Shown: one piece after another, positions 23,656 through 32,590 of the stretch
How the letters are laid out: each line of letters starts with the position of its first letter
Position numbering within the stretch: position 1 is the first letter of the stretch
DNA from: Saccharopolyspora shandongensis
GTDB lineage: Bacteria > Actinomycetota > Actinomycetes > Mycobacteriales > Pseudonocardiaceae
Reading direction: 5' to 3'
NCBI RefSeq assembly: GCF_900106995.1
Contig: NZ_FNOK01000012.1
Coordinates: 124,001-188,000, forward strand
Length of the DNA: 64,000 bases
Translations under genes and position numbers: made by a program
Notes under the pieces: model-generated
Told to the model about the DNA's origin: nothing
The model's input: the letters and a program-made list of their open reading frames with translations, nothing else
Database searches by the model: none

Positions 23656-24150
23656 ATGGAGGTGAAACCGGTGCTGGTCCGCACCCGGCCGGAACGAGCC
23701 GATGGCCCGCGACACCGACGCTACCCGGGGGCTTCCCCGTCCGGGGCGACGGAGGTTTTGCGGTTCGGTCAGCGCTATGCGGACCTCTGCGATCGTCGCC
23801 TGGCGGACAGGCTGATCCTCGAGGATGCGGCAGAGGAGAGCGGGGAGCTCTCGGTTCACGAACGCATCACATGCCACTTCCACCGGCGCTGGGTGCACGA
23901 GTGCATCAGCTCGCCAGTGCACGTGATCATCCTGACCGGACATCGATGGTGTCGGCACTGTGAGGCCGAGGCCTCGGTCGCGGTCGACGAACTGACGGGT
24001 TCGGTCGCCGTAACCTGCACGCGTTGCCGCCGGTCCCCCGGCACGGCGGCAACGCGGCAGATCCTTCGCACCTGCCACGCCAGCCTGGTCGCCGCCAGGG
24101 AGAGCCGCCGCGCGCAGGCGGCAGAGAAGCGTACAACGACGGCAGCCTGA
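23656..24150 (+). CDS. hypothetical protein with zinc-ribbon-like Cys pairs
   Basis: The 164-aa protein contains C-x2-C (RWCRHCEAE) and, 18 residues later, a second C-x2-C (VTCTRCRR), the arrangement of a zinc ribbon. The rest is helical and charged. GGAAACAGAG precedes the ATG; a GTG 12 nt downstream is possible. The HxxxRWVHE segment before the zinc site may extend metal binding. It follows the small hypothetical gene closely. Function unknown; nucleic-acid binding is a guess from the ribbon. Confidence 0.62.
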   Translation: MEVKPVLVRTRPERADGPRHRRYPGASPSGATEVLRFGQRYADLCDRRLADRLILEDAAEESGELSVHERITCHFHRRWVHECISSPVHVIILTGHRWCRHCEAEASVAVDELTGSVAVTCTRCRRSPGTAATRQILRTCHASLVAARESRRAQAAEKRTTTAA

Positions 24151-24298
24151 CGGTTGCCCTGTGCCATCCGCAATCGATTCGTTCAGCGAACGCCGTGGTC
24201 GTGGTGTCCGTTTCTGCCGTAGTGGGTGTCCAGCTGAGACCATCAGCTTCGTGGGACGCCGCCTACCTACGCCCGGAAGCGAGGCTGCCTCGTGAAGT

Positions 24299-25171
24299 TC
24301 ACGCGCCCGCGTAGCGGAGACCGGTCCGGCGCAGCACGACCCACTGCTCGCCGGGCCGGTCCACGACGACCGGGTACCAGCGCGGCTGCAGCACCGCGTG
24401 CAACTCCTCGCCCCGGCTGATCAGCGAGCTCACCGCGGGTTCGCCCACGACGATCAGGGCCGACCAGTCGATGTGCGCCATGAGGTAGTCCTCGGTGACG
24501 CCGAACCGGGATTCCAGGAGCGTGACCACGTCGTGGCCGGTGTCCGGGCCTGACTGGACATCGCTGATGTCGGGCACCTCGACGTCCTCGTCCTCTTCTT
24601 CCTCGTCGACGATGTGCTCGCTGACTTCTTCCTCGCCGGCGGCGTCGTCTTCCTCGTCGGCGGTGTACTCGTCGTCTTCGTCTTCGTCGCGCTGCTCGGA
24701 CCACACGTACTTGTCGAGTTTGTAAATGCGCTCGCACACGTCGAAAGCCTGGTCATCGGAGAGGATCAGCGTCACCGTGCGGCCGTTGACCAGGGTGAAC
24801 GTCAGTTCCGCTTCCGGGGTTCCGCTGGTGCCGGGTTCGGCCTCGACGTTCCCGGCGACTTCCTCGCAGAGATCGGAATCGGCGGGGCTCTCGCTTCCCA
24901 CGCCCAGCGAGGGGAGGTTCGCGGCCATCTCCACCACGCAGCGCGCGGCGGTCCAGAACGCCTCCTTGTCCCGGAATTCCTTGCGGCTGCTGGTCAGCGT
25001 CCGGCCGAATCCCAACGTCTCGACGCGCGCATCCACCGTGCCGGTGCTGGTCTCGTTCTCCCAGATGGCGGTGACCGTGACGTTGTTGGCCAGCCGCTTC
25101 CGGTAGTTCTCGATGTGACCGTGCTGGGCGAGCTCCCAGCCGCGAACCTTCTGAGGCCAAGCGTCTTTCAC
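24299..25171 (-). CDS. hypothetical protein with acidic spacer
   Basis: This 290-aa product starts at GTG 25171 with AAGGGA 8 nt upstream; an open frame extends further but lacks a site. Its N-terminal part (about 160 aa) has YRKRLANNVTVTAIWENETSTGTVDARVETLG. The C-terminal part has LESRFGVTEDYLMAHIDWSALIVVG and an ending RPGEQWVVLRRTGLR. Between them lies an acidic linker near residues 165-215, mostly Asp and Glu. No family is recognised. It is intracellular by prediction. The antisense strand over the acidic tract gives poly-Ser/Val open frames that are artefacts. Confidence 0.7.
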   Translation of the reverse strand: MKDAWPQKVRGWELAQHGHIENYRKRLANNVTVTAIWENETSTGTVDARVETLGFGRTLTSSRKEFRDKEAFWTAARCVVEMAANLPSLGVGSESPADSDLCEEVAGNVEAEPGTSGTPEAELTFTLVNGRTVTLILSDDQAFDVCERIYKLDKYVWSEQRDEDEDDEYTADEEDDAAGEEEVSEHIVDEEEEDEDVEVPDISDVQSGPDTGHDVVTLLESRFGVTEDYLMAHIDWSALIVVGEPAVSSLISRGEELHAVLQPRWYPVVVDRPGEQWVVLRRTGLRYAGA

Positions 25172-25493
25172 CGCGGGATTCCCTTCGGACGACCGGTACG
25201 TCGTTCCGTTCGACGTGCCGCGAACCGCGATCGTTCCCGCGGACTCCCACCGTCCACAGTGGTCAGATCTCGGTCCGGTCAACCGGCGCGCTGGACGGGA
25301 CCGGATCTCCTGGGGGATCCCCATCAGGCGGTAGGCGCTCTCGCGCAAGCACTCCGGGCGCACCACGATCCGCAGCGGAGCGGCCTCGACCGAGGCGGCG
25401 GTAGGTGGTGCCTTCCAGCTTCAGGGCCGTGGCGCGTTCCGGCAGGATGCCGAGAGGCGGCCGGGGCGACAAGCGCGGCCACCCCTCTGCCCG
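25172..25493. other. region without a confident gene
   Basis: The interval upstream of the acidic-linker gene carries only broken open frames. A leftward open frame continues upstream of GTG 25171 but its codon pattern is unconvincing and no ribosome site supports it. I see no RNA gene or repeat. Confidence 0.4.
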
Positions 25494-25640
25494 TCACGCT
25501 GGGTGTGCCGAGGGGACGGCCTGTCGTTCCGGCGAACCTTCGGGCTGCCGCCGGTCACGATACGTGGCCAGCAGTGCCAGCGCGACGACGGCTTGCACCG
25601 CCACGGCCGCTGCCTGCAGCTTGAGCAGTCGCTCTAACAC
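25494..25640 (-). CDS. possible 48-aa single-span membrane peptide
   Basis: From GTG 25640 the frame reads VLERLLKLQAAAVAVQAVVA and continues LALLATYRDRRQPEGSP, a single transmembrane helix with a basic, Pro-rich cytoplasmic tail of about 20 residues, then a TGA stop. There is no strong ribosome site. Composition is very typical of a small membrane protein, but I cannot rule out chance. Confidence 0.33.
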   Translation of the reverse strand: MLERLLKLQAAAVAVQAVVALALLATYRDRRQPEGSPERQAVPSAHPA

Positions 25641-25730
25641 GGTCGATGTCACTGCTCGTGATCGGTTCGTGGCTTTCAGGAGTGGGCGAAAGGCGTTGTG
25701 GGGCTTGGGGATTTTGGCGGCGGCGAAGTA

Positions 25731-25766
25731 TTGGAAACTTACTTCGGATGCCGTATAAAGTTACGC
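25731..25766 (+). promoter_or_regulatory. promoter of the ROK gene, leaderless
   Basis: TTGGAA (25731-25736) and TATAAA (25754-25759) are separated by exactly 17 bp. Transcription would begin about 7 bp after the -10 box, on or next to ATG 25767, so the mRNA would be leaderless. An AACTT/AAGTT inverted pair overlaps the core promoter and could be a ROK operator. Confidence 0.65.
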
Positions 25767-26933
25767 ATGTCCGAGGTCAACGAGCGTTCGGCGCCCACCG
25801 GGAACGAGGCCCTGCGTCGCATCCGCACCGATGCGGTGCTGGCCGCGCTTCGCGAGCACGGCCCCGTTTCCCGCACCGAGCTCGCCGGGCTGACCGGATA
25901 CCGGCCCTCTTCGCTGACCGAGATCGTGCGCGAGCTGATGGCCTCCGGGCACGTCGTCGAGGTCGGTGCCGGCGACTCCTCCGGTGGTCGCCGGCCGCGG
26001 ATGCTGGAGTTCAACCCGGCCGCCGAATCGCTGATCGCCGTTTCCCTGGAGGGCGAGCAGGCGCACGTTTCCGTGGTCGACCTGGCCGGTGAGCTGCTCG
26101 GCGCGCACAGCCGCGCCGTTGATCCGCACGAGCCGCTGGACGGGTTGGTCGCCGTCATCGACCAGGCGCTGAAGGAACATCCGCGGCCTCGCCCCGGGCG
26201 CGTGGTGTTCTCGCTTCCGGGCGTCGCCACCGCGGCCGGCGCCGTGACGCTCTCACCCGTGCTGGAGGCGCTCGGCGGGCGGTCGCTCACCGACGCGCTG
26301 ACCGAGCGGGTCGGGCTGCCCGTGCAGGTTTCCAACGACGTCAACCTCATCGCGCTGGGGGAGCGCGAGCGGGGCGCCGCCGCCGACGTCGACGACCTGG
26401 TGCTGATCTACGTCGGCTACGGCATCGGCGCCGCCGTGGTCTCCGGCGGCACGCTCTGCCGGGGCGCCGCCGGGTTCGCCGGTGAGATCGGCTTCCTGCC
26501 CGCCGGGCTGCCGCCCACGCCGCACACCGGCGGGCGCGGTGAGTTCGAACGGCGCTGGAGCGTGCCGGGAATCCGGCAGGCGCTGTCCGAAATAGACGGT
26601 GGATCGGCCGGTGCGCCCGTCGCCGAACTGGCCGACCGGGCCGGTGAGCCCGCCGTCGCCGCGCTGCGCAGGCAGGTCATCGAGGCCTGGGCCTACGCCG
26701 CCATCGTCTGCGCGTGCGTGGTCAACCCGGCACGCGTGGTCTTCGCCGGTGCCGCGACCGAACTCGGTCCGGACGGACTCGCCGAACTCGCCGAACTGGT
26801 CGGCTCGGCGGCGCCGTCCGCGCCCGAGGTCGTGTTCGCCGAACTGGGCGCGCAGGCGCTGCACATCGGCGCCGTTTCCCCGTCCCTGATGTCCCCCGCT
26901 GCGAACACCACGCAGCCTTCGCGCGAAGGGTAG
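25767..26933 (+). CDS. ROK-family transcriptional regulator
   Basis: The 388-aa protein has an N-terminal winged helix (IRTDAVLAALREHGPVSRTE, then LAGLTGYRPSSLTEIVRELMASG) and a ROK kinase-like sugar-binding domain. The ATP motif is degraded (VSLEGEQAHVSVVDLAGE). ROK regulators sense sugars or sugar phosphates; the zinc-binding Cys cluster (CxCGxxGC) usual for the family is missing, and the region around residues 235-250 reads GFAGEIGFLPAG. ATG 25767 coincides with the promoter's predicted start point. It is the first gene of the catabolic cluster and overlaps the ribosome site of the lipoprotein gene. It likely controls the whole cluster. Confidence 0.9.
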   Translation: MSEVNERSAPTGNEALRRIRTDAVLAALREHGPVSRTELAGLTGYRPSSLTEIVRELMASGHVVEVGAGDSSGGRRPRMLEFNPAAESLIAVSLEGEQAHVSVVDLAGELLGAHSRAVDPHEPLDGLVAVIDQALKEHPRPRPGRVVFSLPGVATAAGAVTLSPVLEALGGRSLTDALTERVGLPVQVSNDVNLIALGERERGAAADVDDLVLIYVGYGIGAAVVSGGTLCRGAAGFAGEIGFLPAGLPPTPHTGGRGEFERRWSVPGIRQALSEIDGGSAGAPVAELADRAGEPAVAALRRQVIEAWAYAAIVCACVVNPARVVFAGAATELGPDGLAELAELVGSAAPSAPEVVFAELGAQALHIGAVSPSLMSPAANTTQPSREG

Positions 26934-26935
26934 CC

Positions 26936-27964
26936 ATGCGCAGAATCCTCTCCATCGTCGCCGGCGTGCTGATGCTCGCCGGCGTGACCGCCGGCTGCGG
27001 CCTGACCCCGGCCGGCGGCGATTCCGGCCTCACCATCTACACCGCCCGCGACAAGGCGCTCGCCGAGAGCGTGGTCAAGGACTTCGAGGCCGCCTATCCC
27101 GAATACCAGGGCAAGGTCCGGATCCTGACGCTCGGCGCGCAGGAGGCGTCCGAGCGGGTGTCCGCCGAGAAGGGCCGCCCGCAGGCCGACATCTGGTGGG
27201 GCGGCTCGCAGCAGCAGTTCACCCAGGCCGCGAACGCCGACCTGCTCGCTCCCGTGCCGGACCAGGTGCGCGACCGCGTTCCGGAGCGCTACCGCGACGC
27301 GCAGGGCCGCTGGGTCGGCGAGATGGTGCTCGCCGAGGTCGTCTTCTACAACGACCAGATGCTCACCCCCGAGCAGGCCCCGAAGGACTGGGACGACCTG
27401 ATCAAGCCCGAGTACCGGGACAAGATCGTCGTCCGCGACGTGGCCGCCTCCGGCACGATGCGCAGCATCTACTCGGCGATGATCACCCGCAACGGCGGCG
27501 AGAACCCCGAGCCGGGCTACGAGTGGCTGCGCAAGCTCGACGCCAACACGAAGGTCTACGCGGCCAACCCGACCGACCTGTACCTGCGCATCCAGCGGCA
27601 GGAGGCGCCGGTCAGCGTGTGGAACCTGCAGGACGTCATGCTGCAGCAGAAGAAGACCGGCGCGCCGTTCAAGCCGGTGGCGACCACCTCGGGCGTCCCG
27701 CAGCTGATCGACGGCATCGCCAAGGTCAAGGGCGGCCCCAACGCCGCCGCTGCCGACAAGTTCCTCGACTTCCTGCTCGGCGTCGAGAAGCAGAAGCAGC
27801 TGGCCGAGGAGTACTTCCAGATCCCGACCGTCGAGCAGGCCGGGCAGCCGAGCTGGCTGGCGCCGCTGAACCTGCACGAGATGCCGGTCGACTGGAGCCT
27901 GGCCGCCGAGAAGGAGACCGAGTGGATCTCCTACTGGAGCGAGCACATCAAGAACAAGAACTAA
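26936..27964 (+). CDS. ABC transporter substrate-binding lipoprotein (Fe3+/small-anion type)
   Basis: The 342-aa protein has a lipoprotein signal peptide ending VTAGC (lipobox, Cys about residue 21). The mature part starts LTIYTARDKALAESVVKDFE, the opening of class F iron(III)/putrescine/aminoethylphosphonate-type binding proteins (TxYT/SxRx). DIWWGGSQQQF and VPQLIDGIAKVKGGPN are further family motifs. GAAGGG precedes the ATG and overlaps the ROK stop codon. It should capture the substrate outside the membrane for the ATPase and fused permease downstream. Because it is linked to sugar/amine catabolic genes, an organic anion or phosphorylated sugar is more likely than iron. Confidence 0.9.
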   Translation: MRRILSIVAGVLMLAGVTAGCGLTPAGGDSGLTIYTARDKALAESVVKDFEAAYPEYQGKVRILTLGAQEASERVSAEKGRPQADIWWGGSQQQFTQAANADLLAPVPDQVRDRVPERYRDAQGRWVGEMVLAEVVFYNDQMLTPEQAPKDWDDLIKPEYRDKIVVRDVAASGTMRSIYSAMITRNGGENPEPGYEWLRKLDANTKVYAANPTDLYLRIQRQEAPVSVWNLQDVMLQQKKTGAPFKPVATTSGVPQLIDGIAKVKGGPNAAAADKFLDFLLGVEKQKQLAEEYFQIPTVEQAGQPSWLAPLNLHEMPVDWSLAAEKETEWISYWSEHIKNKN

Positions 27965-27971
27965 AGATTTT

Positions 27972-28200
27972 CTTGTAAGCAGCTTGCGTTGCGGTGCGGG
28001 TAGCGGAACCTCAGAGGCCTTCTCGCTGTGGGATCCCCGACATCATGAATGACCAATTCACCACGTCGGGGCTGTCCTCGCGAGAAGACCTCTGAGAACC
28101 CGCGGCGGTGCGAGTTGCGGGGGTGGGCTAAGCGGCTGCGCCGCTTCAAAGACAACAACCCCGCGCTGCCACACCTCACACCACGACATTCAAAACAGCC
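27972..28200 (-). repeat. structured repeat family, copy A
   Basis: This copy lies between the lipoprotein and ATPase genes, in inverse orientation to the three other copies in the window. It contains the core outer stem (CTCAGAGG-type arm around 28010-28030 and its complement around 28080-28100), the apical CCCCGAC/GTCGGGG stem and the AAGCGGC/GCCGCTT hairpin (about 28131-28150). It also has the flank ending CATTCAAAACAG shared with copy B. As RNA it would fold into a branched hairpin within the operon transcript. Confidence 0.85.
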
Positions 28201-28285
28201 GCTATAGCACCCCGAAGCACTCACGGGTCGCCTCGGCCGCCGCTTGCACGGAAAGCCATTCCTCGCCCAGCACGGAGAGTTCAGC

Positions 28286-29353
28286 ATGATCCCCGTTCGC
28301 CTCGACCGCGTCAGCAAGAGCTACGGCTCTGCCTCGCCGGTCGTGCACGACATCGACGTGACGATCGAGTCCGGCGAGTTCTTCACGCTCCTGGGCCCTT
28401 CCGGGTGCGGCAAGTCGACCACGCTGCGCATGATCGCCGGGTTCGTCACGCCCACCAGCGGCCGAATCCTGTTCGGCGACCGCGACATCACCGCCACGCC
28501 GCCGAACAAGCGGGGCACCGGCATGGTGTTCCAGAACTACGCCCTGTTCCCGCACTACGACGTCGCGCAGAACGTCGCCTACGGGCTGGTCACGCGCAAG
28601 GTGGCCAAGGGCGAGCGCAACGAGCGGGTGGCCGCCGCGCTCGCCTCGGTGGGGCTCGACGGCTACGCCGACCGGCGGATCGACCAGCTCTCCGGCGGCC
28701 AGCAGCAGCGCGTCGCGCTGGCCCGGGCGCTGGTCATCTCGCCCTCGGTGCTGCTCCTCGACGAGCCGCTGTCCAATTTGGACGCCAAGCTGCGCGAGGA
28801 GACCCGCGTCGAGATCCGCCGCGCGCAGCGGGAAGCCGGGATCACCAGCGTCTACGTCACGCACGACCAGGCCGAGGCGATGGCGATGAGCGACCGGATC
28901 GCCGTGCTCGAATCCGGCAAGCTGCACCAGGTCGGCACCCCGCGCGAGGTCTACCACCAGCCCGCCACCGCCTTCGTGGCCAAGTTCATCGGCGGCAGCA
29001 ACGTCCTCGACGCCGAGGTCGTCGAGAGCTCCGGCGAGCAGGCCGTGGTGGAGCTGGCGGACTCCGGGGCGAAGTTCGCCGCCGGTCGTTCCGCGGAGTT
29101 CGCGGCCGCCGTGGGCGACCGGGTCGCGGTGTCGGTCCGGCCGGAGCACCTGACGATCACCGAGGCCGGCGAGGGCAGCTTCGACGCCGTCGTGCGCGCG
29201 GTGGAGTTCACCGGCGCCACCTGCGAGTACGAGGTCACCGCGGGCGATCTGGAGCTGTCGGTCGCGGTGCCCGACCAGCCCGGCCTGCCGAAGCCCGGCG
29301 ACGTCGTCGGGCTCCGCCCCGAGTCCCGGCACGCCTGGCTGGTGCGGCCATGA
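28286..29353 (+). CDS. ABC transporter ATP-binding protein (PotA/FbpC family)
   Basis: The 355-aa importer ATPase has Walker A GPSGCGKST, Q-loop VFQNYALFPHYDV, signature LSGGQQQRVALARAL, Walker B LLLDEPLSNLD and H-loop VTHDQAEA. A C-terminal OB-type regulatory domain (TOBE) follows with SVRPEHL. GGAGAG lies before ATG 28286. The permease gene overlaps its stop by 4 bp. The long structured repeat before it separates it from the lipoprotein gene and may lower its expression relative to the binding protein. Transport direction is inward. Confidence 0.94.
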   Translation: MIPVRLDRVSKSYGSASPVVHDIDVTIESGEFFTLLGPSGCGKSTTLRMIAGFVTPTSGRILFGDRDITATPPNKRGTGMVFQNYALFPHYDVAQNVAYGLVTRKVAKGERNERVAAALASVGLDGYADRRIDQLSGGQQQRVALARALVISPSVLLLDEPLSNLDAKLREETRVEIRRAQREAGITSVYVTHDQAEAMAMSDRIAVLESGKLHQVGTPREVYHQPATAFVAKFIGGSNVLDAEVVESSGEQAVVELADSGAKFAAGRSAEFAAAVGDRVAVSVRPEHLTITEAGEGSFDAVVRAVEFTGATCEYEVTAGDLELSVAVPDQPGLPKPGDVVGLRPESRHAWLVRP

Positions 29354-31074
29354 GCGCCCCGGCGGTGGCGCCGCGACGCCGCAGGTTGCCCGCTTCCGAC
29401 GGCGATCGCTTCGTCTACGTGCTGGCCATCCCGGTCGTGCTGGTCCTGTTGTTCCTCGTCGTCATCCCGATGGCGACCACCGCGTTCACCTCGGCGGGCG
29501 GGAACGGCCTCGCGGACAACTACGGCAGCCTGTTCGGCGGGTCTTCGGGCCAGGCGCTGCTGCTGTCGTTGGTGAGTTCGCTCGTCTCCGTGTTCTTCTG
29601 CGGCGTGCTCGGCACGCTGCTGGCCGTGCTGCTGCACCGCTTCGACTTCCCCGGCCGCCGGGCGCTTTCGGTGTTCGCCGTGCTGCCGATGGCCTTGCCG
29701 CCGCTGATCGGCGCCGTGTCGTTCGTGCTCCTCTACAGCGAGACCGGGATCGTGCCCCGGACGCTGAACGCCCTGCTCGGCATTTCGCCCGCGAGCACGT
29801 CGGTGAGCGGGCTGGCCGGCGTCGTCCTGGTCCACGCGTTCACCATGTACCCGTACTTCTACCTGTCGGTTTCGGCCGCGCTGGCGGGGCTGGACGGTTC
29901 GCTGGAGGAGGCCGCCACCAACCTCGGCGCGGGTCGCGCGCGGGTGTGGCGGACCGTGCTGCTGCCGATGCTCACCCCGGCGCTGGTTTCCGGCGCGCTG
30001 CTGACGTTCATGATGTCGATGGCGTCGTTCACCGCGCCGCAGCTCTACAACGTGCAGACGCTGACCATGGAGATCGTGTCGGCGCGCACCTCGGGCAACG
30101 CCGCGCTCGCGGCCACCCAGTCGACGGCGCTCTCGGTGGTGTCCATCGCCTTCCTGATGAGCATGCGCTGGTACCAGGGCCGCCGCGTGCACCGCAGCCT
30201 GTCGAAGGGCACGCCGAGCGCGCGCCGCGCGCCGGGCTCCGCCGCCGCGAGGCTCGCCGCCGCGCTGGGCAGCCTGCTGCTCACGGTGGTGCTGCTGGCG
30301 CCGGTGCTGGTGATCGTGCTCGTGTCGTTCTCGGTGGACGGCGCATGGACGACGCAGGTGCTGCCGCCCGAGTACACGTTGGACAACTACCTGCGGATCT
30401 TCGCCGAGCCGCAGAGCCTGCTGCCGATCTCGGTGAGCGTGCAGACCGCACTGCTGGCCACCCTGGCCGCGATCGTCATCGGCGCGGCGGCCTCGTGGGT
30501 CGTCGCCCGCTGGAAGGGCCCGGGGCGCGGCGTGCTGGACGTGATCATCATGCTGCCGTGGGCGCTGCCCGGCACGGTCATCGGCGTGAACCTGGTGACC
30601 GCGTTCAACGAACCCGGCGTCGGCAACCTCGGCCTGACGCTGGTCGGGACGCTGTGGATCCTGCCGGTCGCCTACTTCGTCCGGTTCGTGCCGCTGGTGT
30701 TCCGCTCGACCAGCGCCTCCCTGGAGCAGCTCGACCCGTCGCTGGAGGAGGCGGCGCGCAATCTCGGCGCCGGTCCGCTGCGGGTCCTGCGCACGGTCAC
30801 GCTGCCGCTCGTGCTGCGCGGCGTGCTCGCCGGCGCGTTGCTGGCCTTCGTGGACGGCGTCGGCGAATACGTCGCCTCGGTGGTGATCTACCCGCCCGGC
30901 CTGCCGCCGATGTCGGTGGAGATCTACAACCGCATCTACTCCTCGGAGTTCGGCACGGCGGCCGCCTACGGCGCGCTGCAGATCGTGCTGATCTTGGTCG
31001 TCCTCGCGGTGTCGAACCGCCTCGGCCAGGGCCCGCGCCAGAAGCGCTCACCGGCGGTGATCCCCGCCGCCTAG
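29350..31074 (+). CDS. fused ABC permease (FbpB-like, two permease domains)
   Basis: The 574-aa protein holds two inner-membrane permease modules in one chain. Each has an EAA loop for ATPase contact: SLEEAATNLGAGRARVWRTV (about residue 180) and SLEEAARNLGAGPLRVLRTV (about residue 465). Twelve hydrophobic segments are visible. This fused form is characteristic of iron(III), 2-aminoethylphosphonate and related importers. It couples to the ATPase gene by ATGA. The following lyase gene starts after a 43-nt gap. Confidence 0.92.
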   Translation: MSAPAVAPRRRRLPASDGDRFVYVLAIPVVLVLLFLVVIPMATTAFTSAGGNGLADNYGSLFGGSSGQALLLSLVSSLVSVFFCGVLGTLLAVLLHRFDFPGRRALSVFAVLPMALPPLIGAVSFVLLYSETGIVPRTLNALLGISPASTSVSGLAGVVLVHAFTMYPYFYLSVSAALAGLDGSLEEAATNLGAGRARVWRTVLLPMLTPALVSGALLTFMMSMASFTAPQLYNVQTLTMEIVSARTSGNAALAATQSTALSVVSIAFLMSMRWYQGRRVHRSLSKGTPSARRAPGSAAARLAAALGSLLLTVVLLAPVLVIVLVSFSVDGAWTTQVLPPEYTLDNYLRIFAEPQSLLPISVSVQTALLATLAAIVIGAAASWVVARWKGPGRGVLDVIIMLPWALPGTVIGVNLVTAFNEPGVGNLGLTLVGTLWILPVAYFVRFVPLVFRSTSASLEQLDPSLEEAARNLGAGPLRVLRTVTLPLVLRGVLAGALLAFVDGVGEYVASVVIYPPGLPPMSVEIYNRIYSSEFGTAAAYGALQIVLILVVLAVSNRLGQGPRQKRSPAVIPAA

Positions 31075-31117
31075 CGCGCCACGTCCACGACCATCCACAG
31101 TGGAAAGAGCTGTTCAC

Positions 31118-32590
31118 ATGACCCAGCCTCCGGAACTGTCCAACTACTGGCAGAACCACCTCCGGGTGGCCTTCGAGAAGTCCGCGCCGCAGCTGTACCG
31201 GCCGATGCTGCACGCCAGCCTCGCGCACGTGGTGATGCTCGCCGAACAGGGCCTGCTGCCCGCCGCCCGGGCCCGGCAGCTGCTCGGCGGGCTGCGCGAG
31301 CTGCTCGCGGCCGACGACGACCGGTTCGCCTTCGACGGCAGCGTCGAGGACGTCTACTACCTCGTCGAGCAGCGGCTCGCCGCGGCCGCCGGCATCCGGC
31401 CGTCCGAGCTGGACGTGCAGCTGGCCCGCTCCCGCAACGACCTCGACGCCGGCGTGTTCCGCATGGTGCTGCGGGAGAACGTGCTCGACCAGGCCCGTCA
31501 GGCCTGCGCCGCCGCCGAGGCCGCCGCGGCCCAGGCGGACCGCCATGCCGACGTCCTGATCACCGGGTTCACCCACCGCAGGCCCGCCCAGCCGACCACG
31601 CTCGGGCACGTGCTGGTCGGCTACGCCGAGGCGCTGCTCAGCCAGGCCGAGGAGCTGCTGTCGGTCTACGACGAGCTCGACGTCAACCCGCTCGGTTCGT
31701 GCGCGTTCGCCGGCACCGACCTGCCGATCGCCCCGCCGCGGCTCGCCGAGCTGCTCGGCTTCCGGGAGACCTTCACCTCCAGCTACGAGGCGGTGGCCGG
31801 GGCCGAGCACCTGATGCGCACCGCCGCGGTGCAGGCCCGCATCCTGGCCACCGGCGCCCGGATGGCCCGCACGATGCTGGACTGGATGACGTTCGGCTGG
31901 ATCGCCACCCCGGACTCGTACTGCCAGGGCTCCAGCATCATGCCGCAGAAGAAGAACCCGGTGGTGCTGGAGCACATGTGCTCGATGGCCGGAGCGGCGG
32001 CGGCCGACCTGGCCGCGACGATGAACAACGTCGGCGCCGCCTGGTACGAGGACTCCAACAACGCCACCACGGACGTCCAGGAGCACCTCTGGCGGGCCGG
32101 TGACCGTTCCGTGCGGTTCCTTACGCTGATGCGCGGCCTGCTGGAGGAGCTGAGCCCGCAGAACCCGCCTTCGCCGGAGGAGGTGGTGGCCACCGGCGCG
32201 ACTACCACGGCGATCGCCGAAGCGCTGGCGGGCGCTGGAATCCCCTGGCGGGGCGCGCATTCCGTGGTCGGCGCGCTCGTCCGGCAGGCGCCGCCGGCGG
32301 AGTGGACCGCGGCCGTCGTCGCCGCCGCGATCGCCGAGGCCGGACTGGGCACTGTGGACGATTCGGTGGTGGAGGCGGCACTCGCCGCAGGGCTTCGCCC
32401 GCAGCAGGTGCTCGACCGTCCCCAGGACGGCGGCCCCGGCGCCGCGGCGGTGCGCCGCACGGCGGAGCTCGCGGTGGCCCGCGCCCGGGTGCTGGCCAGT
32501 GCGTTCGCCGACCGCAGGGCCACCCTGGGTGAGGCCGAGCGCAAGCTCGACGCGGCCGTGGACGCCGTGCTGGCCGGAGGCCGCGGGTGA
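31118..32590 (+). CDS. argininosuccinate-lyase-like (fumarase superfamily) enzyme
   Basis: The 490-aa protein has the superfamily signature GSSIMPQKKNP (about residues 271-281), containing the catalytic serine loop. It also has conserved region 1 (DVQLARSRNDLDAGVFRMVL) and region 2 (TGFTHRRPAQPTTLGH; argininosuccinate lyase has T-x-x-Q-A-Q-P-x-T). Enzymes of this fold eliminate fumarate from C-N or C-O bonds. It is not in an arginine operon but in a transport/catabolic cluster with a PfkB kinase, amidohydrolase and SIS enzyme, so it probably splits an N-succinyl-type or related bond in the imported compound. Substrate is inferred only. Confidence 0.85.
   Translation: MTQPPELSNYWQNHLRVAFEKSAPQLYRPMLHASLAHVVMLAEQGLLPAARARQLLGGLRELLAADDDRFAFDGSVEDVYYLVEQRLAAAAGIRPSELDVQLARSRNDLDAGVFRMVLRENVLDQARQACAAAEAAAAQADRHADVLITGFTHRRPAQPTTLGHVLVGYAEALLSQAEELLSVYDELDVNPLGSCAFAGTDLPIAPPRLAELLGFRETFTSSYEAVAGAEHLMRTAAVQARILATGARMARTMLDWMTFGWIATPDSYCQGSSIMPQKKNPVVLEHMCSMAGAAAADLAATMNNVGAAWYEDSNNATTDVQEHLWRAGDRSVRFLTLMRGLLEELSPQNPPSPEEVVATGATTTAIAEALAGAGIPWRGAHSVVGALVRQAPPAEWTAAVVAAAIAEAGLGTVDDSVVEAALAAGLRPQQVLDRPQDGGPGAAAVRRTAELAVARARVLASAFADRRATLGEAERKLDAAVDAVLAGGRG

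Noticed and set aside
24600-24720. Poly-Ser and Val-rich frames on the + strand over the acidic tract
   Set aside because: They are the complement of GAC/GAG codons in the leftward gene and have no ribosome site.
26936-31074. Classical iron(III) transporter
   Set aside because: Family resemblance is there, but linkage to lyase, kinase, amidohydrolase and SIS genes points to an organic substrate.
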